A stretch of 64,000 nt of DNA from Pardosa pseudoannulata (taxonomy: Eukaryota > Arthropoda > Arachnida > Araneae > Lycosidae), in contig CM063510.1 in the NCBI GenBank assembly GCA_032207245.1, positions 53,578,644 to 53,642,643 on the forward strand. The letters run 5' to 3'. A program made the translations under genes and the position numbers. Shown piece by piece: positions 35,621-48,267 of this stretch (the stretch's first letter is position 1; every line of letters starts with the position of its first letter). The notes beneath the pieces were generated by a model. It saw only the letters and a list, made by a program, of their open reading frames with translations. It searched no databases and was not told where the DNA came from.

Positions 35621-35982
35621 TAAATGAACTGCAAGTAGTTATAAACATTGCAAAATACTTTTTAACTTTTATATATATATACAACTTACTGTGATTGTAA
35701 TAGAACTTAAGAGGCTAGATAATCTAATAAATTTGGTATGTAATTATTCCGGTATATTTAATAATAAAAAATTAAAATATTTTAATTTTTATTTAAAAAA
35801 CTTGTTTCATTTTACAATTCTTACATATTCTTAATTAAAATCCACTTTTTACATAGTGTTAAATAATATCAGAAAAAGCAAAATTAAGAAAATATCAAAG
35901 TAAAACATTAATAAGATATACATTTAATAGTCTTCAAGCTAGTGGTACTTTTCAAAACAAAGTATTTGAAAAATTTTTATTG
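35621..35982. other. AT-rich sequence, nothing recognised
   Basis: It may hold the missing end of the piggyBac element at 35983-36312, but I found no TTAA-bounded terminus. Confidence 0.4.
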
Positions 35983-36097
35983 TAAAGGAATTCTTAATTG
36001 TTTACACCGCCAAGTAGTCTCCCTTTTAATTTGATTCTTGTAGCACACACGGCATTTCTTAGTAGGTTTTCTTTTATTCTGACTCATTAATTTGGCA
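35983..36097 (-). pseudogene. piggyBac transposase C-terminal relic
   Basis: The minus-strand frame reads KRKPTKKCRVCYKNQIKRET, then TWRCKQLRIPLQ and a stop. It matches the start of the piggyBac C-terminal cysteine-rich domain (basic run, C-x2-C, R-x-T-x-W-x-C). The second cysteine of the next pair and the following one appear as Leu and Gln, so the zinc fold is broken. It lies about 215 bases from the TTAA-flanked terminus at 36312, with no room for the catalytic core, so the element is an internal-deletion derivative. Confidence 0.7.
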
Positions 36098-36231
36098 ATG
36101 ACTTGTACCAAGAAATTCTAAGTAAACAATATGCAATAGTGACTTGTGATTTTCGCAAGTGATAAAAGTGTTGCCAAATTCAGTACACTAGAAATTTTAA
36201 ACTAAATTATATCATATTTAACAGTAACTTT

Positions 36232-36316
36232 AATCGCAGGACGAGTGTAGCTCGTCTCGGTATGGAATTAAAAACTAATGACGAGCTAGACTCGTCATTT
36301 TACCGGAAGGGGTTAA
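36232..36316 (-). mobile_element. piggyBac terminus with subterminal palindromes
   Basis: On the minus strand, after TTAA (36313-36316), it begins CCCCTTCCGGTAAAATGACG. Two interrupted palindromes follow: GACGAGTCTAGCTCGTC (36281-36297) and GACGAGCTACACTCGTC (36240-36256). Paired subterminal repeats are common in piggyBac ends. The partner end was not found. Confidence 0.65.
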
Positions 36317-37400
36317 GTCGAATCGAGAATGGTTTAGATTCACAATATGATCCTATAGAAAATATGTTTTTATTAACCCTCTGAGTGGAACACACCGAGG
36401 AAAAAAAGTCTCCAAAAATACGATAAAGTTTTATTGTGTCAGTGACCAAAGTGTTCTATGATTTTTTTACTTCACCCTTTGTCGACTAGATTGGAATATG
36501 GGAAAATCACCCTCGTTATTGTCCCTTTACTTCCCGTTATAAATAGATGTATAAATAGACCTTATAGATTGTTGATTTTTAATACACATAAAGCTCGTCA
36601 AGTCTCGAAGATCATCCCATAAGAAATAATGGATTCTAAAAGTACAAATAAAAATATTCTTTGAGAGAATTATTTATATTTTTTTACGAAAGTCATCCAA
36701 GATATTTAAGTGGTGCAATGAGAGATACATCTGTTACCGCAAACGAAATGCTTCGAAATAGAGATTGACAAAGCCATGAGAAGCTATCAGCGTCTATGTG
36801 CCTCAGGGAGTAGGAGTGCATCCCTCAATAAATGTCAGTCAAACAGGGGTGCAGCTCTTAAATAATCGACCTGACCCTTCTACTTCAAAACTCCATGGGG
36901 GAAAGAGCTGGCAGAAATGTACAATACATCTATTTTCGGAACGTCTTTGGAGGTCGAAAATTGTACTGACAACCGGCGGAATTGTACGTGCGAACCGCTT
37001 AGAGTGTTAAAAATCCAAAATTGCTTGCTTATTGAGATTATTATATTGCCGCTTGAAACCATTCCCTGGCAACGTGTCTGTGGCTCAGTGGCCAGCGTAA
37101 CGGGCTTCAATACGAAAAGTCCCAGGATCCAACTTCCGTACTGGCGATTTGAGAATTTTAATTTAATCTAATCTAATCTAATTACGTTTGTGATGACTGT
37201 ATGCTTGGTGGCATCAAGTATTTCTAAAATAATTTCTTTTCCTGACTTTTCCATGAAAACAATCCAATTTATAATTTATTTAAAAACATTTTACAATCTT
37301 TGGATTTACATCGTTAAAACATGACAACGTCTGTTGGGTCGTCCAGTGTTTTTATATATTGTAGTAAATATGAGATTCTTCTTAGCTCATTGGCTAGTTT
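36317..37400 (+). mobile_element. Helitron-like repeat with tRNA-like insert, copy 2
   Basis: GAATGGTTTAGATTCACAAT (36329) matches 25261 in copy 1. After the nested piggyBac MITE it resumes AAATCCAAAATTGC and reaches the tRNA-like CTGTGGCTCAGTGGCCAGCG (37078), followed by the short array AATCTAATCTAATCTAATT near 37163. The tRNA-like part has a good A box, but its B box is degenerate. Confidence 0.5.
36377..37006. mobile_element. piggyBac-type MITE, 630 bp
   Basis: TTAA is at 36373-36376 and 37007-37010. Termini are CCCTCTGAGTGGAAC and, reversed, CACTCTAAGCGGTTC. The paralogue at 25306-25325 (TTTTTATTAAAAAATCC) is the empty site. Overlapping frames of 70-84 codons near 36798-37171 are mutually inconsistent and not called. 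Confidence 0.9.
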
Positions 37401-37423
37401 TTTTTTAATTTTAAAAACTAAGT

Positions 37424-39760
37424 AATCTAATCCGTTATCAGCAATGGAAACTTTACAATATCAAACTTTCTTTAATAATTTGAGGGATAAAGCCAGATAT
37501 TTGTATAATTTTTCCGGTTTCAATAAGATTTAGAACTTAAAATGTAATAGAATAAATAAAAACAAAATAGGATAAATAGAAACAAATTTTGATATAATTT
37601 AAGATAGGGACTTTTCTGGTGGTGGGGGCTTTATTTCCGGATACCTTGGCCTACGTACAACCAATAACCCTCCTATGGGGTTTGGTTGCAGCTATGAGTA
37701 TTCACACACTAGCATATAGCTCGTCACGTGACGGGATCAGTAAAAGTTTTAATTTTCCAGAATTGTAAAATACCCTACGCGGCAGGTAAAAATATTGTTT
37801 GTTTCTTGGCTGAGAATTATCTTGTACACGCTTAATAATACTCCTCTAAAGCCTACCGATACTGTGAATGCAATTTAGAATCACTTTGAATTCATTTAGT
37901 CAAACCATGTGGGTATGTATACAAACAAACACACAAACGGACAAATTTCTTAATTTTCAAAGATATATAACTTAAGCGCTAGATATTTATTAGTAAGTGA
38001 AACAGACTCCTATAATTTTATGAAATGAATTTGCTGTTAATACCGGTGATAAAATTTTCGTTGCAACAAAAAATAATCGATGATTAAATTTATAATTAGC
38101 ACATATGTACCTAATACATTATTTAAGACAAATGTAAAAGAAAATTATTTACGTCATATTTGAGTTCAGCGATAAAACGTATGCAAATAATGCAGACGAT
38201 ATTTTAATAATTTAAAATAAGAAATGTTTAAATGAGATGGTTAAAGGAATGACGTCATAACGCTAGAGAAAAATGACATTTTTACTGATTTATTATGGGA
38301 TAAATTGATAAATTTAATCGCCTGCTCTTAAATTGGGAAAATAGGGCTTGAAATCACGGCATTAAACGTTCGATAATAGGGGAAGGGGTAGATTTCGAAG
38401 TTTTAAAGACTTTCTTTGAATTCTGCTAACCGTAACTCATCAAGAATCCAATATTGATGCCTATATCCATTCCAGATCCAACCACTTCATAAATTCGAGG
38501 ACAGACGGACATATAACTTAGGCTATTATTATATAGTGTATAAGTATAAAATATCGACATTATCAGGCTAATATTTTTTACAAGGGAGACCCATTCGTGT
38601 GTAATGATGCACCATCGAAACTAGTCAAAATTTATACTTGGATAATCAAAATACATATATAACTTTTTAAGGTATCCCTCTATATACAGGCATGCTTAAA
38701 GACAAAAGCAGTGATAAGTGAGTCAAAATGTATGCTTTTCTTGAAATATTAACAACGAAATTTATCACTATTAATATTCTTCCATTCCTTCGTAAAAGAA
38801 AGTATAAAGGAAAAATTTAAAATTTGAATGATTGACATGTAACATCAGTTTTAATATGCCCGATTAGAATAAATTTAGAAATTTTAGACTTGATAAAAAT
38901 ATAATATTACTGAACGTAATTAAATTGGCACGCTCGTGATGTTCCTTTCATCAACATTTTACACTTACGGGTTTTTTTTATTGAAAGTTGACAGGTCTCG
39001 TAAGAAACTATGACAGGTACAAGATAAAAATTCTATCTCAACTGCGCACTTTATCACACTTTTAACCCGCTGAACTTTAAAGCCAACGGTAACTCATTTA
39101 ACAACACGTTCTGAATTTTAATCGTTAAGTGAGATAAAAAGGAAAATTTCCGATTTTTATAACTTTTAAGAGAAATAATTAGGAAAATTATTCAAAAGTG
39201 ATAAATAAATCTCTTGTTTTCCAGGATGATTTTGCTTTGTGTTTCTTTATTTCTTTAATCTTGAGATATGTGTAATTTTGTAATCTTCTTGTTAATGAAC
39301 TTTCTATAATTTACAAATAATTTACAATATATTTATTCTACGAGAACCTCGGCTATTGCTCGACGATCCTTAAAGAAGTATCAGCAGGGATCACAACATA
39401 TATAAAACCATGCTCAGAAAGGATTCACATGGTGCAGTTAAATAAAACAAATAGATCTAGACACAGGCATTTATTTAAGATAGTATAATGAATGACGTAG
39501 AGCTCTGGGTATCAAACTGAGCTAACTTTTGGTTTTCTAATTCCAAAAATAGATATCAAATTGTAAGAGTAAATATCTCTTACCTGAAATTTTCCAGGTT
39601 CATAACGGGATCTCTATCTTGCCGTGGTAATTCCAAAAGACTCGTCTCTAAACATAACTTTGAAATCAAAACTTAAGAATGTATTTTAAATATTTATTCT
39701 TTAGACAGCACAATTCAATATAAAACAAATAAAGATAAAAGAACAGATATCGTCAACTTT
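37424..39760. repeat. Tandem duplication TD2, unit 1 (2.3 kb)
   Basis: It aligns with 39761-42074. Both start AATCTAATC(C/T)G and end GTCAACTTT. The last 0.9 kb of each (38830-39760 and 41140-42074) is nearly identical, while the first part is more diverged with more indels. It carries a minus-strand Helitron. Confidence 0.9.
37709..38545 (-). mobile_element. Helitron-type element, copy 2
   Basis: On the minus strand it ends in CCCGTCACGTGACGAG, seven bases and CTAG at 37712-37709, matching the 34797 terminus. TCCGTCTGTCCTCGAATTTA marks the other side near 38505. It lies inverted relative to copy 1 about 2.9 kb away. Confidence 0.75.
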
Positions 39761-42074
39761 AATCTAATCTGTCATCAGCAATGGAAACTTTACAACATCA
39801 AATTTTCTTTAATAATTTTAAGGATGCAAGTCAGATATTTGTATAATTATTCCGGTTTCAATAAGATTTAGAACTTTTCTAATGGATAAACAAAAACAAA
39901 TTTTGATATAAATTATTAAGATAGACTTTGCTGGTGGTGAAGGATTTATTTCCGGCTGCCTTGGTCTACGTGCAACTACCCTCCTATGGGGTTTCATTGC
40001 AACTGTGAGTCTATTCACACACTAACATATGGTGCATCATATGACGGGATCAGTAAAATTTTTAATTTTCTAAAATTGTAAAGTACCCTATGAGGCAGGT
40101 AAAAAAATGATTTGTTTTTCGGTTGAGAATTATCTGGTACAAGCTAAATATTCTATCTTTATACTCCTCATAAGTCTCCCGATACTGTGAATGCAGTTTA
40201 GAATCACGTTGAATTCATTTAGACAAACGGTGTGGTTATGTATAAAAAGCACACAAACGAACAAATTTCTTAATTTTAAAAGATTATAACTTAAACGATA
40301 GATATTTATTATTCCTTGAAATAGACTCCTAGATTTTATATAGTTTAATACCGGTGATAAAATTTTCATTGCAACAAAAAATAATCGATGATTAAATTTT
40401 AAATTATCACATATGTACCTAATCTATTATTTAAGCCTAATCTAAAAGAAAGTTATTTGCTTAATATCTAATTTCAGTGATAAAACGTATGAAAATAATG
40501 CAGACGATATTTTAATAATTTAAAATAAGAAATGATTCAATGAGATGGTCAAAGGAATGACGTCATAATGCTAGAAAAAATGTTATTTTTACCTATTTAT
40601 TGTGTGATAAATTGATAAATTTAATCGCCTGTTCTTAACAGGGGAAAATAGGGCTTGAAATAATGACATTAAACGCTCAGAAAGAGGGGAAGGGGTGGAT
40701 TTCAAATGTTTTAAAGACTTTCTTTGAATTTTGCTAACCCTAACTTCATCAAGAATCCAACATGAATGCCTCTATCCATTCCAGGTCCAATCTCTTCATA
40801 AATTAGGCGACAGACGGACACATTACTTAGGCTGTTATTATATAGTGTATAAGTATAAAATATTGGCATTATCAGGATAATATGTTTTACAAGAGAGATC
40901 CATACGTGCGTGCGTATTGACTCACCATCGAAACATATCAAAATTTATTCGAGGATAATCAAAATAGATATTTAACGTTTTAAAGTATCCCTCTATATAT
41001 AGGCATATTTAAAGACGAAACCAATGATAACTGATTCAAAATGTATGCTTTTCTTGAAATATTAACAACGAAATTTATCACTATTAATATACTTCCATTC
41101 CTTCGTAAAAGAAAGTTAAATGGAAAGATTTAAACTTTCAGTGATTGACATGTAACATCAGTTTTAATATGCCCGATTAGAATAAATTTAGAAATTTTAG
41201 ACTTGATAAAAATATAATATTACTGAACGTAATTAAATTGGCACGCTCGTGATGTTCCTTTCATCAACATTTTACACTTGCGGGTTTTTTTATTGAAAGT
41301 TGACAGGTCCCGTAAGAAACTATGACAGGTACAAGATAAAAATTCTATCTCAACAGCGCACTTTATCACACTTTTAACCCTCTGAACTTTAAAGCCAACG
41401 GTAACTCATTTAACAACATGTTCTGAATTTTAATCGTTAAGCGAGATAAAAAGGAAAATTTCCGAATTTTTATAACTTTTAAGAGAAATAATTAGGAAAA
41501 TGCATTCAAAAGTGATAAATAAGTCTCTTGTTTTCCAGGATGATTTTGCTTTGTGTTTCTTTATTTCTTTAATCTTGAGATATGTGTAATTTTGTAATCT
41601 TCTTGTTAATGAACTTCCTATAATTTACAAATAATTTACAATATAGTTATTCTACGAGAACCTCGGCTATTGCTCGACGATCCTTAAAGAAGTATCCGCA
41701 GGGATCACAACATATATAAAACCATGCTCAGAAAGGATTCACACGATGCAGTTAAATAAAACAACTACATCTAGACACAGGCATTTATTTAAGATAGTAT
41801 AATGAATGACGTAGAGCTCTGAGTATCAAACTGAGCTAACTTTTGGTTTTCTAAATCCAAAAATAGATATCAAATTGTAAGAGTAAATATCTCTTACCTG
41901 AAATTTTCCAGGTTCATAACGGGATCTCTATCTTGCCGTGGTAATTCCAAAAGACTCGTCTCTAAACAGGACTTTGAAATCAAAACTTAAGAATGTCTTT
42001 TAAATATTTATTCTTTAGACAGCACAATTCAATATAAAACAAATAAAGATAAAAGAACAGATATAGTCAACTTT
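39761..42074. repeat. Tandem duplication TD2, unit 2 (2.3 kb)
   Basis: Direct, adjacent paralogue of 37424-39760. It includes a TATA-like CATATATAAAACC (near 41710, also 39398 in unit 1), but no gene follows that I can support. Confidence 0.9.
40022..40850 (-). mobile_element. Helitron-type element, copy 3 (within TD2 unit 2)
   Basis: It is the duplicate of copy 2. Its 3' hairpin is eroded (GTGCATCATATGACGGG) and the end has mutated from CTAG to TTAG. A nearby minus-strand frame of 76 codons (40941-40711) has no recognised domain. Confidence 0.7.
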
Positions 42075-42796
42075 CGAGCGAACTAAGCCCATTTTCATAA
42101 GCTACATAGACATTACAAGATGCTCCCTTTTTCTTAAAAAAAACTGTTAACAAAAACTTACAGAACGAGAACTGGCTTGTTGCCACAACGTACAAATAAA
42201 TATACTCATCATAATAAATATCGTTTTCAAAATCGTTCAGTTCACGGTGACAAAATAAAATTTAAATAATTGTTTTGCATAATAAACCGAGATTTATAAA
42301 GTGGATCTCACACTAACGTTGCAAAAGTTTAAAATACTAAAAGTACATACAAGTTACATAAACAAACATCAGCACCTTCTATGCAACCGAGCTATCAGCT
42401 ACTGTCACACTGACTCTTATATAGGCAGACAACATACACCTACATTACAGATATTTGCATATTTAAAAAGATACTGTGTTGCCACAAATAAAAATACGAT
42501 AATTATAAAACTTCACTCATAACAAATATCAATACAGATCAATGAATTCATGTTACAATAATATGCGAAAATTCATTACAATATGTATAATATATACAAG
42601 ACACTATTTACAAAGACTAAACATTACGTCAACGGCTTTAATTAGAAATGGTGCGCATGACGTCAATCTTTGGCGAATCAAAACGAGGCAAAAACTTTAG
42701 TTGTTATTGCGTAATCACCACAATTCTTTATTTCTCTAAAAAATCACTATTAGGGGTTGTTTTGGTGGGGGGGATTTTAAATTTTTAACTGAAAAT
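42075..42796. other. AT-rich sequence, nothing recognised
   Basis: No repeat boundaries or coding signal are seen. A short GGTGGGGGGG run lies near 42764. Confidence 0.45.
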
Positions 42797-44925
42797 TATT
42801 TTGTTTGTTTCACATTAGAAGAAATTATCTCTAATAATAAATGATAAAAACATAGGAAACAGGTATTTAGAAACAAATAAAAAAAAATTTTAGAGTAAGA
42901 AAGTACTTTTGTGCTAGTATTAAATTATTAACATTAAAAAGAAATTAAATCTTACCTGTATACATAGTAGAGCTCATTGAAATATTTTTCGTTGTTTGAT
43001 TCACATTAGAAGAAATTCTCTCTAATAATAAATGATAGAAACATAGGAAACACGTATTTAGAAATAACTAAAAATAAAACAAATTTTAGAGTAAGAAAAT
43101 ATTTTTTGCTAATATTAAATTATTAACATTAGAGAGAATACAAAATTACTTGTATACATAGTAGAGCTCGTTGAAATATTTTGGGTTGTTTGATTCACAT
43201 TAGAAGAAATTCTATTTAATAATAAATAATAGAAACATAGGAAACACGTATTTAGAAATAACTAAAAATAAAACAAATTTTAGAGTAAGAAAATATTTTT
43301 TGCTAATATTAAATTATTAACATTAGAGAGAATACAAAATTACTTGTATACATAGTAGAGCTCGTTGAAATATTTTGGGTTGTTTGATTCACATTAGAAG
43401 AAATTCTATTTAATAATAAATGATATGATACAGGACACGTATTTAGAAACAATTAAAAATAAAACGAATTTTAGAGTAAGAAAGTATTTTTGTGCTAATA
43501 TTAAATTATTAACATTAAAAAGAAAATAAAGCTTATTTGTATACATAGTAGAGCTCGTTGAAATATTTTGGGTTGTTTGATTCACATTAGAAGAAATTCT
43601 ATCTAATAATAAATGATATGATACAGAACACGTATTTAGAAACAATTAAAAATAAAACGAATTTTAGAGTAAGAAAGTATTTTTGGGCTAATATTAAATT
43701 ATTAACATTAAAAAGAAAATAAAGCTTATTTGTATACATAGTAGAGCTCGTTGAAATATTTTGGGTTGTTTGATTCACATTAGAAGAAATTCTATCTAAT
43801 AATAAAAGATATGATACAGGACACGTATTTCGAAACAATTAAAAATAAAACGAATTTTAGAGTAAGAAAGTATTTTTGTGCTAATATTAAATTATTAACA
43901 TTAAAAAGAAAATAAAGCTTATTTGTATACATAGTAGAGCTCGTTGAAATATTTTGGGTTGTTTGATTCACATTAGAAGAAATTCTATTTAATAATAAAT
44001 GATATGATACAGGACACGTATTTAGAAACAATTAAAAATAAAACGAATTTTAGAGTAAGAAAGTATTTTTGTGCTAATATTAAATTATTAACATTAAAAA
44101 GAAAATAAAGCTTATTTGTATACATAGTAGAGCTCGTTGAAATATTTTGGGTTGTTTGATTCACATTAGAAGAAATTCTATCTAATAATAAATGATATGA
44201 TACAGGACACGTATTTAGAAACAATTAAAAATAAAACGAACTTTAGAGCAAGAAAGTATTTTTGTGTTAATATTAAATTATTAACATTAAAAAGAAAAAG
44301 CTTATTTGTATACATAGTAGAACTCGTTGAAATATTTTGGGTTGTTTGATTCCCATTAGAAGACATTTCATCTAATAATAATGATATGATACAGGAAACA
44401 CGTATTTAGAAACAAAAATAAAACAAATTTTAGAGTAAAAAAGTATTTTTGTGCTAATATTAAATTATTAACATTAAAAAGAATATAAACCTTATTTGTA
44501 TACATAGTAGAGCTCGTTGAAATATTTTGGGTTGTTTGATTCACATTAGAAGAAATTTCATCTAATAATAAATGATATGATACAGGAAATACGTATTTAG
44601 AAACAAAAATAAAACAAATTTTAGAGTAAGAAAGTATTTGTGCTAATATTAAATTATTAACATTAAAAAGAAAATAAAGCTTATTTGTATACATAGTAGA
44701 GCTCGTTGAAATATTTTGGGTTGTTTGATTCACATTAGAAGAAATTCTTTCTAATAATAAATGATATGATACAGGACACGTATTTAGAAACAATTAAAAA
44801 TAAAACGAATTTTAGAGTAAGAAAGTATTTTTGTACTAATATTAAATTATTAACATTAGAAAGAAAATAAAGCTTACCTGTATACATAGTAGAGATCGTT
44901 GAAATATTTTAGGTTGTTTAAAAGT
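42797..44925. repeat. Tandem array, 193-bp units, about eleven copies
   Basis: The marker GTTGTTTGATTCACATTAGA recurs every 193 bases from 42991, with a diverged first copy at 42797. Middle copies are nearly identical and end copies more diverged, as expected for unequal exchange. On the minus strand each unit has a T-rich run, TTATTAG, about 60 bases, then a donor-like site. The donor GGTAAG is intact in the outermost units (near 42957 and 44875) and mutated to AATAAG in most inner ones. The 79-codon frames repeated over the array are one frame of the unit seen again and again, since 193 is not a multiple of three. Confidence 0.93.
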
Positions 44926-45760
44926 TTTTATTTAATTGTTTTATTTAATTTTTTTTACAGTGATCTCTATAAAAATTAAAGGATATTCAAAAATTGCAAA
45001 AGAATTCCATTTAAGAGTTGTAGATAGATGAAAAATCTCAATACTTGTATATTCATTCAATTAAAGAATCTTATACACTAAAATTATTTGTATTTTTATT
45101 TTTAAATTTAAAGATTTATGTCTTTTACAAATCATCTAATAACGACATCATACAGCTTTTAATACGTTCATTCTTGATTTTTTTGGAGAATGAATATTAC
45201 ATTTGTTTTTATATTGATTTTATTACTGATATGCTTGGATTTGATTCACATTTTAAGAAATCCTATTCACTTAATACTAGCGTACCTTGCCCAGAGTAAC
45301 TTCATAAGAAAATATGTATAGATAATAAAATAAAAATTAAGCAAATTTCAAAGTTAATAAAATATTTTTGTGCCAATATTAAATTATAGGTATTAAAAGG
45401 AAAATCAATAAATATGAAGAAAGTAAATTTTTTTAAGAAATAGAATTCACTGACGTATTCTTCAAAATTTTAAAATTTTGCATTCATTTTTGTTTAATTT
45501 TCTCAAAATCCATATCAGTTGCTAGACAAATCAAAGTATATTTATCAACTTAAAACAAATGCAGAATTCATAAGAAAAAAGTAGTAAAAAGACACAAAAA
45601 CTGTGGATTCAGTTAATAACCGAATCTTATATAAAAGTACAAAAATAAATAACTTTGTAATCACTTAATTGAAACTTTTAAATCCTATGTGATACTGTTA
45701 CTCTTGAAAGACAATAAACATCAAAAGTTTTTACTGTTTACTTGTACGTACCTGTACGCA
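44926..45760. repeat. Higher-order duplication TD4, unit 1
   Basis: About 0.82 kb that aligns with 45986-46830 (shared TGTAGATAGATGAAAAA, GACGTCATACAG-like and CTTTAAACCCTATG-type tracts). The two units are separated by one to two 193-bp repeats. A plus-strand frame of 84 codons at 45045-45299 is not kept open in the other unit and is rejected as a gene. Confidence 0.85.
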
Positions 45761-45985
45761 TAGTAGAGCTCGTTGAAATATTTTGGGTTGTTTGATTCAC
45801 ATTAGAAGAAATTCTATCTAATAATAAATGATATGATACAGGACACATATTTAGAAACAATTAAAAATAAAACAAATTTTAGAAGAAGAAAATATTTTTG
45901 TGCTAATATTAAATTATTAACATTGGAAAGAAAATAAAGCTTACCTCTATACATAGTAGAGCTCGTTGAAATATTTTGGGTTGTT
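45761..45985. repeat. 193-bp repeat, one to two copies between TD4 units
   Basis: CATAGTAGAGCTCGTTGAAA occurs at about 45760 and 45953. Both minus-strand donor-like sites here are GT-type (GGTACG and GGTAAG). Confidence 0.88.
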
Positions 45986-46830
45986 TGAAAGTTTTTATTG
46001 AAGTGTTTTATTTAATTGTATTATTTTATTTAATTGTTTTATAGTGGTTTATAAAAATTAAAGGATATTTAAAAATTGTAAAAGAATTCTATTTAAGAGT
46101 TGTAGATAGATGAAAAAACTCAATAGTTTTAGATTTACTCAATTAAAGTATCTTACATGCAAAAATTATTTGTATTTTTATTTTTTTATTTGAAGTTTTA
46201 TGTCTTTTACAAATCTAATAACGACATCATACAGTTTTTAATACATTCATTCTTGATTTTTTCGGAGAATGAATATTACATTTGTTTTCATATTGGATTT
46301 TATTACTGATGTGCTTGGATTTGAATCATATTTTAAAAAATTCTATTCATTTAATACTATCGTACCTTCCCCAGAGTGACTTCATACAGAAAATATTTAG
46401 ATAATAAAATAAAAATTAAGCAAATTTCATAGTTAATAAAATATTTTTGTGCCAATATTAAATTATATGTATTAAAAGGAAAATCAATAAATATAAAGAA
46501 AGTAAATTATTTGTCAAATAGAATTCATTGACATATTTTTCAAAATTTTAAAAGTTTTTATTCATTTTTGTTTAATTTTCTCAAAATCCAAATCAGTTGC
46601 TAGACAAATCAAAGTATATTTATCAAATTAAAACAAATGTAGAATTCATATGAAAAAAAATAGTAAAAAGATACCAAAAACTGTGGGTTCAGTTAATAAG
46701 AGAATCTTATATAAAAGTTCAAAAATAAATAACTTTGGAATCACCTAACTGAAATTTTTAAACCCTATGGGATACTGTTACTCTTGAAAGACAATAAACA
46801 TTAAAAGTTTTGAAATATTAAAGTAAACAG
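45986..46830. repeat. Higher-order duplication TD4, unit 2
   Basis: Paralogue of 44926-45760 with scattered substitutions and small indels. It indicates that a block of 193-bp repeat plus 0.8 kb was duplicated as a whole. Confidence 0.85.
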
Positions 46831-47268
46831 TAGATCCAAAGAAAATTTTAATAATTCCCATTTGCAGAAGATGAATGATATAGACCATTCTCTTAAAGTC
46901 AGTTGTTAATCATGGAATTAAAATCTTTATAACTTTTAAACAAATTGCTTAATTCTAATAATCTATGCATCATTTTAGAGGGATTTATTTGCACTTTCAA
47001 GTCGTTAATAAAGTTGTAAAGCTCATAATTATTAATTTTAAAGATATGGTGATATTTTGAAGATTTGAACTACTGCCATCTGTTGGTGACCAAGTTATTT
47101 GTCCGTCTGTCCTCGAATTTATGAAGCGGTTGGACCTGGAATGGATAGAGGCATACATATTGGATACTTCATGAGTTAAAGTTAGCAAAATTCAAAGCGA
47201 GGAACGTCTATCTTCTCCTAAACTATTGATCGCATTCTATAATAAATTAGTATAATTACGCTTCATAT

Positions 47269-48043
47269 TGTACCGAGGTACTTTCTCACGGTGAGTTGCA
47301 CGTGCATGCATAGCCGTGGGAGGATTTTCCTTGACGAATTTAAGACCCCAATTATTTACGTCAAGTTTAGGGACCCCTGCAGAGAGGATACTTCACGGAA
47401 TGGCAGCATAACGGTCAAGCTCGCACAGAACTGTAAGCGTGAATTATGGGAGCAGGGGCTAAAATGTAATGTCAGCTTGAACAAAAAGGGGCTACTTTAA
47501 TGAGCCCACCTGCACTCCCGAAGGGCATTTGATGTGGGAAAATATCCCAAAGAGAAGGGATTGGATGACAAGAAAAGGAGGGGCGTTGTGACCTAGGTGA
47601 AGTTTTTGGAAACGGAGTGGGAGCTGGAGGCTGAGAGCTGAGAATTAGAAGTGGGTAGTCGAGAGAAGTGGAACAAGAATCCACTAGCACGAGCTCGTCC
47701 CGTGCGCCCGGACTGACACCGCCCCGCTCAACATCACCAACTCGTCCCGTATGCTCGTGAGAAAAGCCCCTGCCTGCTCCCCGGCGACTTCAATGGAGGT
47801 AATTTATAAATAATATTTGCAGTCCTTTGACTTAGGCCTCTGTTAATAATAATAATTCCTTATAAAGTTATGTGGGATAATTAGTCTGTAAATAGAAAAT
47901 ATAAATGATTGATTATGTTAACCAAGTATTTTTGTAAATAAATGTATAGAATAAATGTCTGAATCTATATAAGGTATTATATTCATTCTGTGTTTCCCCC
48001 TTGTAACTAACACTGGTGTATAGGTTGTATGTACATTACAACA
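47269..48043 (+). mobile_element. Solo LTR, family L1, 775 bp
   Basis: It begins TGTACCGAGGTACTTTC and ends GTACATTACAACA, with perfect 5-bp duplication CATAT (47264-47268 and 48044-48048). It aligns throughout with 9992-10792. The shared CGTCCCGTGCGCCCGGAC-type region makes it locally GC-rich. The 69- and 72-codon frames inside are not conserved with the other copy. Confidence 0.93.
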
Positions 48044-48134
48044 CATATAGCAAAAAATATTGTCTTTAAAACGTTCGAAACCCACTCCTTCCCCCCTTTT
48101 CGAGCATTTAATGCCATTATTTCGAGGCGATTAA

Positions 48135-48267
48135 GAGCCGGTCCCACCAACGTAGTTTAGAGGCTAACTGCGATTTATCTGTTTAAACCGAGAATATCGT
48201 CCGATTATTGGTTGGCGGCATGGTTTAATCACAGTTAGCCGTTAAACAACTTTGGTGAGACCGGTCC
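48135..48267. mobile_element. PIF/Harbinger-type MITE, 133 bp
   Basis: Inverted termini of over 40 bases: left GAGCCGGTCCCACCAACGTA, right reversed GGACCGGTCTCACCAAAGTT. It is flanked by TAA at 48132-48134 and 48268-48270, the 3-bp target typical of PIF/Harbinger. Sister Helitron copies read GCGATTAAATTTATCA without it. The whole element can fold into one hairpin. Confidence 0.85.

Noticed and set aside
36798..37171. Overlapping 70-84 codon frames on both strands
   Set aside because: They lie in and across the edge of the piggyBac MITE and contradict each other. No domain is recognised.
43406..44793. Family of 79- to 141-codon minus-strand proteins
   Set aside because: They are one frame of a 193-bp satellite repeated. 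The period is not a multiple of three, so the frames cannot join. A micro-exon reading is kept only as a finding.
42797..44925. CRISPR-like array
   Set aside because: The repeats are directly adjacent with no unique spacers, and this is a eukaryotic satellite.
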